Below are positions 31,792 through 39,721 of a DNA stretch of 64,000 nt, piece by piece; positions within the stretch are counted from its first letter, which is position 1; every line of letters starts with the position of its first letter. A model generated the notes under the pieces. The model was not told the DNA's origin. It did no database searches and saw only the letters and a list, made by a program, of their open reading frames with translations. Source of the stretch: JACVCJ01 sp052437175 (GTDB lineage Bacteria; Bacteroidota; Bacteroidia; CAIKAF01); assembly GCA_052437175.1 (NCBI GenBank), contig JBQVOK010000005.1, positions 186,001 through 250,000 of the forward strand, read 5' to 3'. The translations under genes were made by a program, and so were the position numbers.

Positions 31792-32097
31792 ATGGCAAAA
31801 GAATCAATGAAAGCCAGAGAAAGAAAACGTGTTTACCTGAACAACCGTTTCGGTGGCAAACGCGAATCTTTAAAAGCTGTGGTGAACAGTACCGAATCTT
31901 CTTTCGAAGAGCGCCTGGAAGCCCAGTTCAAATTACAGCAGCTGCCGAAGAACTCTGCCAAAGAGCGTCAGCATAACCGTTGTAAACTGACCGGCCGTCC
32001 CAAAGGATATATGCGCCAGTTCGGTATCTGCCGTAACCAGTTCCGCGATATGGCCAACTTCGGTCTGATCCCGGGTGTTAAAAAAGCAAGTTGGTAA
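31792..32097 (+). CDS. rpsN: 30S ribosomal protein S14, zinc-free form
   Basis: A 101-residue S14 of the long type. The zinc ribbon of the short form is absent: RCKLTGRPKGYMRQFGICRN keeps single cysteines, not two CxxC pairs. The end GLIPGVKKASW is conserved. It follows rplE by 5 bp. Confidence 0.97.
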   Translation: MAKESMKARERKRVYLNNRFGGKRESLKAVVNSTESSFEERLEAQFKLQQLPKNSAKERQHNRCKLTGRPKGYMRQFGICRNQFRDMANFGLIPGVKKASW

Positions 32098-32116
32098 TCA
32101 AGATATAAAGAAAGAA

Positions 32117-32509
32117 ATGGATCCAATAGCAGATTTTCTGACCAGAATACGCAACGCAGCCAATGCCCGTCACCGGGTTGTGGAAGTGCCTGCATCGAAC
32201 CTGAAAAAAGACATCACCAAGATTCTTTTTGACAAAGGTTTTATCCTGAACTATAAGTTCGAAAAAGGAGAGCACCAGGATGTGATCAAGATCGCTCTTA
32301 AATATCATCCTGTTACCAAGGAATGCGCTATCCGCTCTATCCAGCGCATCAGTACCCCGGGTCTGCGTCAGTACACGGGTGCCAATGACTTACCTCGCGT
32401 TCTGAATGGCCTGGGTATCGCTATCCTGTCCACTTCAAGAGGGGTGATGTCGGATAAAAAAGCCCGCGAACTGCACGTTGGCGGCGAAGTATTGTGTTAC
32501 GTTTATTAA
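32117..32509 (+). CDS. rpsH: 30S ribosomal protein S8
   Basis: A 130-residue S8 that binds the central domain of 16S rRNA. MDPIADFLTRIRNAANARHR marks the true ATG at 32117; the frame opens further upstream inside rpsN but homologues do not. The end GIAILSTSRGVMSDKKAREL is typical. Confidence 0.97.
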   Translation: MDPIADFLTRIRNAANARHRVVEVPASNLKKDITKILFDKGFILNYKFEKGEHQDVIKIALKYHPVTKECAIRSIQRISTPGLRQYTGANDLPRVLNGLGIAILSTSRGVMSDKKARELHVGGEVLCYVY

Positions 32510-32523
32510 TGAATTGATAGAAA

Positions 32524-33078
32524 ATGTCACGTATAGGTAAATTACCCATAACTGTTCCTTCCGGCGTTACGGTTGACGTAAATGCGAACAACGTAGTAAC
32601 CGTAAAAGGTCCGAAAGGCGAGATGAAACAGGCCGTTGATCCTGCCATTACCCTGAAACAGGAAGATGGCAAGATAGAATTGGTACGTGCTACCGAACAG
32701 AAACGCCACAGAGCCATGCATGGTCTGTACCGCGCGATTCTGAGCAATATGGTGGAAGGCGTATCTGCCGGTTTCAAGAAAGAGCAGGAGCTGATCGGTG
32801 TGGGATACCGTGCCGAAGCAAAAGGACAGATGCTTGAGCTGAACCTGGGTTACTCACACACCATCATGTTTGAGATCCCCGCCGAAGTGAAAGTGGAAAC
32901 CAAGACCGAAAAAGGTAAAGCTCCCATGATCATCCTGAACAGCCACGATAAACAACTTATCGGCCAGGTAGCCGCAAAGATCCGTTCTCTGCGTAAACCG
33001 GAACCGTACAAAGGTAAAGGTATCCGTTTCGTGGGTGAAATTGTACGCAGAAAAGCTGGTAAATCTGCAGGTAAATAA
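32524..33078 (+). CDS. rplF: 50S ribosomal protein L6
   Basis: A 184-residue L6 near the factor-binding site. MSRIGKLPITVPSGVTVDV and the C-terminal block RKPEPYKGKGIRF are diagnostic of the two-lobed family. Confidence 0.98.
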   Translation: MSRIGKLPITVPSGVTVDVNANNVVTVKGPKGEMKQAVDPAITLKQEDGKIELVRATEQKRHRAMHGLYRAILSNMVEGVSAGFKKEQELIGVGYRAEAKGQMLELNLGYSHTIMFEIPAEVKVETKTEKGKAPMIILNSHDKQLIGQVAAKIRSLRKPEPYKGKGIRFVGEIVRRKAGKSAGK

Positions 33079-33098
33079 CAATAGAAACGTTGCATAAA

Positions 33099-33455
33099 AT
33101 GGCAAATACGAATATTAAAAGAAGAAAATCCATCAAACTGCGCATCCGTAAAGTGGTGAACGGTACGGCTGAAACTCCGCGTATCAGCGTATTCCGCAGC
33201 AACAAGGCGATCTATGCTCAGATGATTGATGATTTGAAAGGTGTTACCCTGGTAGCCGTTTCATCTCGCGATAAAGAGCTGGCCGAGCTGAAAGGCACGA
33301 AAATAGAGATCGCTGCAGCCGTAGGTAAAAAACTGGCTGAAAAAGCATCAGCCGCAGGTATTACGAAAGCTAAATTCGATCGTAACGGATATTTGTATCA
33401 TGGCCGCGTAAAAGCTCTGGCCGATGGTGCACGTGAAGGTGGTATTCAATTCTAA
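33099..33455 (+). CDS. rplR: 50S ribosomal protein L18
   Basis: A 118-residue L18, a 5S rRNA binder. ATG 33099 (MANTNIKRRKSIKLRIRKV) is chosen over the in-frame TTG 33090. RISVFRSNKAIYAQMIDD and the end YHGRVKALADGAREGG are typical. Confidence 0.97.
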   Translation: MANTNIKRRKSIKLRIRKVVNGTAETPRISVFRSNKAIYAQMIDDLKGVTLVAVSSRDKELAELKGTKIEIAAAVGKKLAEKASAAGITKAKFDRNGYLYHGRVKALADGAREGGIQF

Positions 33456-33463
33456 AAGAAATT

Positions 33464-33985
33464 ATGACAAACTCAAACATAAAACGCGTTAAAACCAACG
33501 GCGATATCGAACTGAAAGATCGTCTGGTTGCTATAAACCGTGTAACCAAAGTTACCAAAGGTGGCCGTCACTTCAGCTTTTCAGCGATCGTGGTGGTAGG
33601 TAACGAGAACGGTGTCGTTGGTTACGGATTGGGTAAAGCAAACGAGGTAACCGATGCTATTTCGAAAGGTGTCGAGGATGCCAAGAAAAATCTGATTAAA
33701 GTTCCGATCATCAAAGGGACCATTCCTCACGAACAGTCTGCCAAATACGGCGGCGCCCGTGTATTCATCAAACCGGCTGCAAACGGTACGGGAGTAATTG
33801 CCGGTGGTGCGATGCGCGCCGTGCTCGAAACCGTAGGTGTAAAAGACGTACTGGCCAAGTCGAAAGGTTCATCGAACCCGCACAACGTGGTAAAAGCTAC
33901 GTTCTACGCCCTGGCCCAGCTGCGTGATGCAAGTGCCCTGGCCCAGCTGCGCGGTGTTAATCTTGATAAAGTATTCAACGGTTAA
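33464..33985 (+). CDS. rpsE: 30S ribosomal protein S5
   Basis: A 173-residue S5, a translational-accuracy protein. LVAINRVTKVTKGGRHFSFS starts the double-stranded-RNA-binding-like domain. GYGLGKANEVTDAI and the GTGVIAGGAMRAVLE loop follow. Confidence 0.98.
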   Translation: MTNSNIKRVKTNGDIELKDRLVAINRVTKVTKGGRHFSFSAIVVVGNENGVVGYGLGKANEVTDAISKGVEDAKKNLIKVPIIKGTIPHEQSAKYGGARVFIKPAANGTGVIAGGAMRAVLETVGVKDVLAKSKGSSNPHNVVKATFYALAQLRDASALAQLRGVNLDKVFNG

Positions 33986-33996
33986 AATTATCGGTC

Positions 33997-34182
33997 ATGT
34001 CTGAAAAGAAAATCAAAATCACACAGGTTAAGAGTGGTATCGGAAGACCTGAAACGCAAAAACGCACCCTGGTTGCCCTGGGCCTGCGTAAACTGAACCA
34101 TTCCGTTGAAAAAGCGGTAAACCCGCAGATCCTCGGTATGGTCCGCACAGTAGAACACTTAGTTAAAGTTGAAGAAATTTAA
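33997..34182 (+). CDS. rpmD: 50S ribosomal protein L30
   Basis: A 61-residue L30 of the short bacterial type. KIKITQVKSGIGRPETQKRT and LRKLNHSVEKAVNPQILGMV are diagnostic. It lies between rpsE and rplO, as in most bacteria. Confidence 0.97.
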   Translation: MSEKKIKITQVKSGIGRPETQKRTLVALGLRKLNHSVEKAVNPQILGMVRTVEHLVKVEEI

Positions 34183-34196
34183 TTCCTGAATCAGAA

Positions 34197-34643
34197 ATGA
34201 ATTTACATACATTAAAACCAGCAGACGGCTCTACGGGCAAAGGTAAACGTGTAGGCCGCGGTCAGGGATCCGGCCGTGGCGGTACATCCGCACGTGGTCA
34301 CAAAGGTGCCCAGTCGCGCTCCGGTTACTCCCGTAAAAAAGGTTTCGAGGGTGGCCAGATGCCTTTACAGCGCCGCGTTCCTAAATTCGGTTTCAAAAAC
34401 GTGAACCGTGTGGAGTACAAATCGCTGAACCTGGATACGCTGCAGAGCCTCATCGACACACACAAGGTAGAGGTGATCGACACCGAGGTACTGTACCAGC
34501 ACGGCCTGATTTCGAAAAGCGACCTGGTAAAAGTCCTGGGCCGCGGAGAACTGAAATCGAAAGTGACCGTTAAAGTACATGCATTCTCTGGCACGGCCGT
34601 TAAAGCGATCGAAGCCGCAGGTGGAACCGCTGAAAAAATCTAA
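34197..34643 (+). CDS. rplO: 50S ribosomal protein L15
   Basis: A 148-residue L15, a late assembly protein. The glycine- and arginine-rich N-terminal tail (GKGKRVGRGQGSGRGGTSAR) threads into 23S rRNA. secY begins 4 bp after the stop codon starts a TAATGAATG run. Confidence 0.98.
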   Translation: MNLHTLKPADGSTGKGKRVGRGQGSGRGGTSARGHKGAQSRSGYSRKKGFEGGQMPLQRRVPKFGFKNVNRVEYKSLNLDTLQSLIDTHKVEVIDTEVLYQHGLISKSDLVKVLGRGELKSKVTVKVHAFSGTAVKAIEAAGGTAEKI

Positions 34644-34646
34644 TGA

Positions 34647-35990
34647 ATGAAAGGTTTTATTACAACAATTCGTAATATATTCAAGATTGAAGAACTGAGG
34701 ACTCGTATTCTTACGACCCTCAGTTTAGTTCTTATATATCGTCTGGGATCGTATATCGTGCTGCCGGGCGTGGATTCAACCCGCCTCGAATCTGCCGGCG
34801 GCGACGGAGCCACCCTCATCGATATCCTGTCCAACTTTACCGGTGGAGCATTTACCCGTGCTTCCATTTTTGCACTTGGTATCATGCCCTATATCTCTGC
34901 ATCGATCATCGTGCAGCTGCTGGGTATCGCCGTACCGTATTTCCAGAAACTGCAGAAAGAAGGGGAGAGCGGACGTAACCGTATGAACCAGATCACCCGT
35001 ATCCTGACCATTATTATTACGGCTGTACAGGCCCCGAGCTATATCTTTACCTATGTAAATGCAGGTGCCCGTCCTGACTCAACCCTGTGGCTGGTAATGG
35101 CCGTTATTACGCTGGTAGCCGGAACCATGTTCTGTATGTGGCTCGGCGAGCGTATCACCGATAAAGGTATCGGTAACGGTATCTCCCTGATCATTATGAT
35201 CGGCATCATCGCCAACCTTCCGGGCGCGCTCTTCGTAGAGTTCGGTTCTAAAATGGAACCCGACGGAGGTGGTCTGATCATGTTCATGCTGGAAATGGTA
35301 GTGCTGCTCGGTGTGATCATCGCATCGATCCTGCTGGTACAGGGTACCCGTAAGATCGCCATCCAGTATGCCAAACGCATCGTTACTTCGGGCCGTACAC
35401 CGCTTCAGCAGGGTGGCCGCCGTGAGTACATGCCCCTCAAAGTGAATTCAGCAGGCGTTATGCCTATTATCTTCGCGCAGGCGATCATGTTCGTACCGAT
35501 CTACCTGGCCGGTTTTGCCGGTGGTGACGGTAACTGGTTCGCCCGTAACTTCAGCGATTATACATCGTTCTGGTACAACTTCGTATTCGGTCTGATGATC
35601 GTACTGTTTACGTATTTTTATACGGCGATCTCCATCAACCCGAACCAGTATGCCGACGATCTGAAACGCGCCGGCGGTTTTATCCCGGGTATCAAACCCG
35701 GCAAAGCTACGGCCGATTATATCGATAACGTAATGTCGCGCATCACCCTGCCCGGATCGCTGTTCCTGGCACTGATCGCCATTCTTCCCGCATTTGCCGC
35801 ACTGGCCGGTATCAACTCCGCGTTTGCGTATTTCTACGGTGGTACGTCCCTGCTCATTATGGTGGGTGTGGTGCTCGATACCCTGCAGCAGATCGAAAGT
35901 TACCTGCTGATGCGCCAGTATGACGGTCTGATGAAGTCCGGACGGATCAAAGGTCGTAACGCCAATCTTGCTCCGCAGAGCGGAATTTAA
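34647..35990 (+). CDS. secY: preprotein translocase subunit SecY
   Basis: SecY is the channel of the general secretion pathway. The 447 residues form ten membrane helices. The plug and pore region includes FTGGAFTRASIFALGIMPYI, and the cytoplasmic loop for SecA/ribosome docking is GRTPLQQGGRREYMPLKVNS. It closes the spc part of the cluster. An ATG at 34643 is also possible but the one at 34647 is in the frame that starts the protein. No terminator with a T run follows. Confidence 0.98.
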   Translation: MKGFITTIRNIFKIEELRTRILTTLSLVLIYRLGSYIVLPGVDSTRLESAGGDGATLIDILSNFTGGAFTRASIFALGIMPYISASIIVQLLGIAVPYFQKLQKEGESGRNRMNQITRILTIIITAVQAPSYIFTYVNAGARPDSTLWLVMAVITLVAGTMFCMWLGERITDKGIGNGISLIIMIGIIANLPGALFVEFGSKMEPDGGGLIMFMLEMVVLLGVIIASILLVQGTRKIAIQYAKRIVTSGRTPLQQGGRREYMPLKVNSAGVMPIIFAQAIMFVPIYLAGFAGGDGNWFARNFSDYTSFWYNFVFGLMIVLFTYFYTAISINPNQYADDLKRAGGFIPGIKPGKATADYIDNVMSRITLPGSLFLALIAILPAFAALAGINSAFAYFYGGTSLLIMVGVVLDTLQQIESYLLMRQYDGLMKSGRIKGRNANLAPQSGI

Positions 35991-36309
35991 GGAGCATCCC
36001 GTCTCGCCCCCGGCGAGGCAAAACGTTCTTTGCTTGTAAGCAAAATCCCGGCAAAGGGGACATTCAGCGAAAAAGCATATTTATTATGCCTAAGTTTTTG
36101 AATATTACGAAAAAGTGTTACCTTTGCCGCCCCTGAAAATGGCTTTAAAACAAGCCTTCTGCGGAACGAAAATGTGCTGAAAGCCATATTTATAACGGGA
36201 AGCAGCAGTATGTGAAAATTGCCTGCGGGGCTGCAGAAACGGCGTATGCCTTATCTGTTGTGGAATAAAGAGTATATAGAAACAAAAAAATGTTGCTTGA
36301 AGTAGCCCT
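35991..36309 (+). other. 319-bp gap between secY and infA, map gene absent, infA leader
   Basis: In many Bacteroidota the methionine aminopeptidase gene map lies between secY and infA. Here no such gene exists. The gap holds a perfect stem CTCGCC / GGCGAG (about 36004-36018), a second stem TTTGCTT / AAGCAAA (36039-36054), the infA promoter (36097-36126), and a leader of about 175 nt. The leader starts with GGCTT / AAGCC pairing and a possible 13-codon reading frame at 36139-36180. I see no T run after the hairpins, so termination here is not clear. Confidence 0.6.
36097..36126 (+). promoter_or_regulatory. promoter of the infA-rpmJ-alpha unit
   Basis: TTTG (36097-36100), an 18-bp spacer and TACCTTTG (36119-36126). 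The -7 box is exact; the spacer is 1-2 bp short. It implies that the alpha genes can be expressed independently of the S10-spc genes. Confidence 0.6.
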
Positions 36310-36528
36310 ATGGCAAAACAACCATTGATAGAACAAGACGGGACGATCATTGAAGCCCTATCCAACGCGATGTTCCGTGTGGAATTAGCGAACGAGCACG
36401 TAATAACGGCTCATATTTCGGGTAAGATGCGTATGCACTATATCAAGATCCTGCCGGGCGACAAAGTAAAAGTGGAGATGTCTCCCTACGATTTGACCAA
36501 AGGAAGAATTACATACAGATATAAATAA
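36310..36528 (+). CDS. infA: translation initiation factor IF-1
   Basis: A 72-residue OB-fold protein that fills the ribosomal A site during initiation. MAKQPLIEQDGTIIEALSNA, HISGKMRMHYIKILPGDKV and the end SPYDLTKGRITYRYK are classic. rpmJ follows 4 bp after its stop. Confidence 0.98.
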   Translation: MAKQPLIEQDGTIIEALSNAMFRVELANEHVITAHISGKMRMHYIKILPGDKVKVEMSPYDLTKGRITYRYK

Positions 36529-36532
36529 AATT

Positions 36533-36649
36533 ATGAAAGTTAAAGCATCCATAAAGAAAAGAAGTGCGGAGTGCAAGATCGTGCGCCGTAAAGGTAAGCT
36601 TTATGTAATCAACAAAAAGAATCCCCGTTACAAACAACGTCAGGGATAA
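36533..36649 (+). CDS. rpmJ: 50S ribosomal protein L36, zinc-free form
   Basis: A 38-residue protein: MKVKASIKKRSAECKIVRRK followed by GKLYVINKKNPRYKQRQG. L36 normally binds zinc through CxxC, Cys and His; here only one Cys remains (Cys14), so this is a zinc-independent form. It is placed as usual between infA and rpsM. Confidence 0.95.
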   Translation: MKVKASIKKRSAECKIVRRKGKLYVINKKNPRYKQRQG

Positions 36650-36674
36650 TTAACCGATAAGAAGACTAAAGAAC

Positions 36675-37052
36675 ATGGCAAGGATAGCAGGTATTGATTT
36701 ACCAAGAAACAAAAGAGGCGTGATCGGCCTTACGTATATTTACGGAATTGGTCTTTCCACATCCAAACGTATTCTGGCAAATGCCGGGATCGACGAAAGT
36801 ATCAAAGTACAGGACTGGAATGACGAGCAGCTTACGGCGATCCGTACACTCATCAGCAACGAGATCAAAGTAGAAGGTCAGCTTCGCTCTGAGGTTCAGC
36901 TGAACATCAAACGTCTGATGGACATCGGTTGCTACCGTGGCGTACGTCACCGTGTAGGTCTTCCGCTCCGCGGACAGCAGACCCAGACCAACGGACGTAC
37001 CCGTAAAGGTAAGCGTAAGACGGTTGCCAATAAAAAGAAAGTAACTAAATAA
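36675..37052 (+). CDS. rpsM: 30S ribosomal protein S13
   Basis: A 125-residue S13 of the 30S head, contacting P-site tRNA. MARIAGIDLPRNKRGVIGLT and GCYRGVRHRVGLPLRGQQTQ are diagnostic. The tail is basic. Confidence 0.98.
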   Translation: MARIAGIDLPRNKRGVIGLTYIYGIGLSTSKRILANAGIDESIKVQDWNDEQLTAIRTLISNEIKVEGQLRSEVQLNIKRLMDIGCYRGVRHRVGLPLRGQQTQTNGRTRKGKRKTVANKKKVTK

Positions 37053-37068
37053 TAAGTAACAGATACCA

Positions 37069-37452
37069 ATGGCTAAAGGAAAGGTAACGAAGAAGAAGGT
37101 AAAAATTGAGCCGCGCGGTGAAGCACATATCAGCGCTACGTTCAATAACCTCATTATTTCGTTGACGAACTCTGCCGGTCAGGTGATCACCTGGTCTTCA
37201 GCAGGAAAGATGGGCTTCCGGGGCTCTAAGAAGAACACCCCGTATGCAGCTCAGGTTGCAGCTTCAGATGCTGCAAAAGCAGCGTATGAACTCGGACTTC
37301 GCAGTGTGAAAGTGTACGTGAAAGGCCCTGGTGCCGGCCGCGAAAGCGCTATCCGTACCATCGCGCAGGAAAATATTGAAGTGATTGAAATCGTGGATGT
37401 GACTCCAATGCCACATAATGGTTGTCGTCCTCCTAAAAAACGCAGAGTTTAA
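37069..37452 (+). CDS. rpsK: 30S ribosomal protein S11
   Basis: A 127-residue S11 of the 30S platform. ISATFNNLIISLTNSAGQVI and TPMPHNGCRPPKKRRV are the classic start and end. Confidence 0.98.
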   Translation: MAKGKVTKKKVKIEPRGEAHISATFNNLIISLTNSAGQVITWSSAGKMGFRGSKKNTPYAAQVAASDAAKAAYELGLRSVKVYVKGPGAGRESAIRTIAQENIEVIEIVDVTPMPHNGCRPPKKRRV

Positions 37453-37473
37453 TCATTTAACCAGTAAAAAATT

Positions 37474-38079
37474 ATGGCACGATATAGAGGTCCAAAATCC
37501 AAAATCGCTCGTAAATTTAAAGAGCCCATCTTCGGTCCTGATAAAGTACTTGCCCGTAAAAACTACGGTCCGGGTATGCACGGCCCTTCAAAACGCCGTC
37601 GCAAACAGTCTGAATACGCTATTCAGCTGCAGGAAAAACAAAAAGCGAAACTTATTTACGGAGTACTGGAGCGCCAGTTCCGCCGTATGTTCGAACATGC
37701 GAACCGCATGAAAGGTATTACCGGTGAAAACCTGCTGTCACTGTGCGAAAGCCGCCTGGACAACGTGGTTTACCGTATGGGCATCGCCCCTACACGCCGT
37801 GCTGCCCGCCAGCTGGTTTCCCATGCTCATATAAATGTAAACGGTGAAGTGTGTAACATCCCGAGCCGCAGCCTTCGTCCGGGTGACGTGGTTTCCGTTC
37901 GCGAGAAATCAAAAACCCTGAGCGTGGTTACCAATAACGTGGCCAGCGCTTCGGCTAAGCTTGACTGGGTTACTTTTGATGCGGCTACGCTGTCAGGTTC
38001 TTTTGTTGCCCGTCCGGTTCGTGAACAGATCCCGGAAAACATCAAAGAACAGCTCATCGTAGAATTGTATTCTAAATAA
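37474..38079 (+). CDS. rpsD: 30S ribosomal protein S4
   Basis: A 201-residue S4, a primary 16S rRNA binder. The N-terminal region has no zinc-binding cysteine set (zinc-free form). The S4 RNA-binding domain spans about 92-155, with ESRLDNVVYRMGIAPTRRAA and VNGEVCNIPSRSLRPGDVVS. The PGMHGPSKRRRKQSEYAIQL block is typical. Confidence 0.98.
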   Translation: MARYRGPKSKIARKFKEPIFGPDKVLARKNYGPGMHGPSKRRRKQSEYAIQLQEKQKAKLIYGVLERQFRRMFEHANRMKGITGENLLSLCESRLDNVVYRMGIAPTRRAARQLVSHAHINVNGEVCNIPSRSLRPGDVVSVREKSKTLSVVTNNVASASAKLDWVTFDAATLSGSFVARPVREQIPENIKEQLIVELYSK

Positions 38080-38101
38080 TAACATTTAAACGTCATACAA
38101 A

Positions 38102-39094
38102 ATGGCTATTCTTGATTTCCAAAGACCTGATAAAGTAATAATGCTGGAATCGGATGATTTCAACGGGAAATTCGAATTTCGTCCGCTGGAACCCGGATAT
38201 GGAATCACCATCGGTAATTCCCTTCGTCGTATCCTGCTTTCTTCTTTGGAAGGTTTCGCCATCTCCGGTGTGAAAATTGAAGGCGCTTCGCATGAGTTTT
38301 CATCACTGAAAGGAGTTACTGAAGACGTTACGGAAATTATCCTGAATCTTAAAAAAGTACGCTTTAAACGCCAGATCGAGATCCTCGATAACGAGCGTGT
38401 AACCGTAAACTTTACCGGTGGCGATAAACTGACTGCCGGCGATCTGGGTAAATTTACCAGTGGTTTTCAGGTGCTGAATCCCGATCTGATCATCTGCCAC
38501 ATGGAACCCGGTACCAAATTCCAGATGGAGTTCTCCATCGTGAAAGGCCGCGGTTACGTTCCCGCAGAAGAAAATAAACAGACCGGTGCCGAAATCGGAG
38601 TGATCGCTATCGACTCCATTTTTACACCGATCCGCAATGTGCGCTATGCCATCGAGAACTATCGTGTAGAACAGAAGACCGACTATGAAAAACTGGTCCT
38701 CGATATCGAAACCGACGGTTCCATCACTCCCAAAGATGCGCTGCAGGAAGCTGCCAAAATCCTTATCCAGCACTTTATGCTGTTCTCCGATGAACGCATT
38801 ACCCTGGATATCGAAGAAAAAACGCAGACCGAAGAGTTCGATGAAGAAGCCCTGCACATGCGTCAGCTTTTGAAAACGAAGTTGGTTGACATGGATTTGA
38901 GCGTGCGCGCATTGAACTGTCTGAAAGCCGCTGATGTAGAAACACTGGGCGAACTGGTTTCCTTCAACAAAAACGACCTCTTAAAATTCCGTAACTTCGG
39001 TAAGAAGTCACTGATGGAGCTCGAAGAACTGGTGCGTTCCAAAAACCTGCACTTCGGTATGAATGTGGCTAAATTCAAATTGGATAAAGACTAA
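38102..39094 (+). CDS. rpoA: DNA-directed RNA polymerase subunit alpha
   Basis: A 330-residue alpha subunit. The N-terminal domain that nucleates polymerase assembly has PLEPGYGITIGNSLRRILLS. The acidic linker is followed by the C-terminal domain that contacts DNA and activators: DLSVRALNCLKAADVETLGE and LKFRNFGKKSLMELEEL. It lies between rpsD and rplQ, as in nearly all bacteria. Confidence 0.98.
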   Translation: MAILDFQRPDKVIMLESDDFNGKFEFRPLEPGYGITIGNSLRRILLSSLEGFAISGVKIEGASHEFSSLKGVTEDVTEIILNLKKVRFKRQIEILDNERVTVNFTGGDKLTAGDLGKFTSGFQVLNPDLIICHMEPGTKFQMEFSIVKGRGYVPAEENKQTGAEIGVIAIDSIFTPIRNVRYAIENYRVEQKTDYEKLVLDIETDGSITPKDALQEAAKILIQHFMLFSDERITLDIEEKTQTEEFDEEALHMRQLLKTKLVDMDLSVRALNCLKAADVETLGELVSFNKNDLLKFRNFGKKSLMELEELVRSKNLHFGMNVAKFKLDKD

Positions 39095-39126
39095 CTTTAC
39101 TATAATCCTTAAATTTTTTAAGAAAA

Positions 39127-39645
39127 ATGAGACACGGAAAAACTATAAATCATTTAGGGCGTACTGCTAGTCACCGTAAAGCGCTTCTGTCGAATTTAGC
39201 GGCCCAACTGATTACGCATAAAAGAATCACTACGACCGTAGCCAAAGCCAAAGCGCTGCGCAAATTCGTAGAACCCATCATTACCAAGGCTAAAGATGAT
39301 ACCACGCACTCACGTCGTATCGTATTCTCTTACCTGGGTAACAAATACGCGGTATCTGAACTGTTCCGCGAAGTAAGCGCCAAAGTAGGCAGCCGCCCCG
39401 GTGGTTATACACGCATCATTAAACTGGGCGTTCGTCCCGGTGATGGTGCCGAGATGGCCCTGATCGAGCTGGTTGACTTTAACGCTAACCTGACCAAGGA
39501 TTCTGCCAAAGCCGGTAAAAAACGTACCCGCCGCGGTTCAGGTTCCGGAACAGCCAAACCGAAAGCAGCCAAAGAAGAAGCCCCGAAAGAGGAGCCTAAG
39601 GCTGAAGAATCTGCTAACGAAGAAACACCGGAAGAAAACGCATAA
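39127..39645 (+). CDS. rplQ: 50S ribosomal protein L17 with acidic C-terminal tail
   Basis: A 172-residue L17. MRHGKTINHLGRTASHRKAL and the HKRITTTVAKAKALRKFVEP block are classic. The core ends near residue 120. About 50 further residues form a low-complexity Lys/Ala/Glu tail (KAAKEEAPKEEPKAEESANE), a known Bacteroidota extension of unclear role. It is the last gene of the superoperon and is followed by a strong terminator. Confidence 0.97.
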   Translation: MRHGKTINHLGRTASHRKALLSNLAAQLITHKRITTTVAKAKALRKFVEPIITKAKDDTTHSRRIVFSYLGNKYAVSELFREVSAKVGSRPGGYTRIIKLGVRPGDGAEMALIELVDFNANLTKDSAKAGKKRTRRGSGSGTAKPKAAKEEAPKEEPKAEESANEETPEENA

Positions 39646-39676
39646 ATGTTGCCTTTTTTTTCAATTAATTTTCACA

Positions 39677-39710
39677 AAGGATAAACCGCAAGGATTTATC
39701 CTTTTTTTTT
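39677..39710 (+). terminator. terminator at the end of the ribosomal superoperon
   Basis: Perfect 9-bp stem AAGGATAAA (39677-39685) / TTTATCCTT (39695-39703) with a 9-nt loop, followed by a continuous T run to 39710. It ends 11 bp before the carA ATG. Confidence 0.9.
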
Positions 39711-39721
39711 GTACTCTGATT

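Noticed and set aside
35991..36309. A degraded map gene in the secY-infA gap
   Set aside because: No stretch in any frame resembles methionine aminopeptidase motifs; the gap is too short and is taken up by promoter and hairpins.
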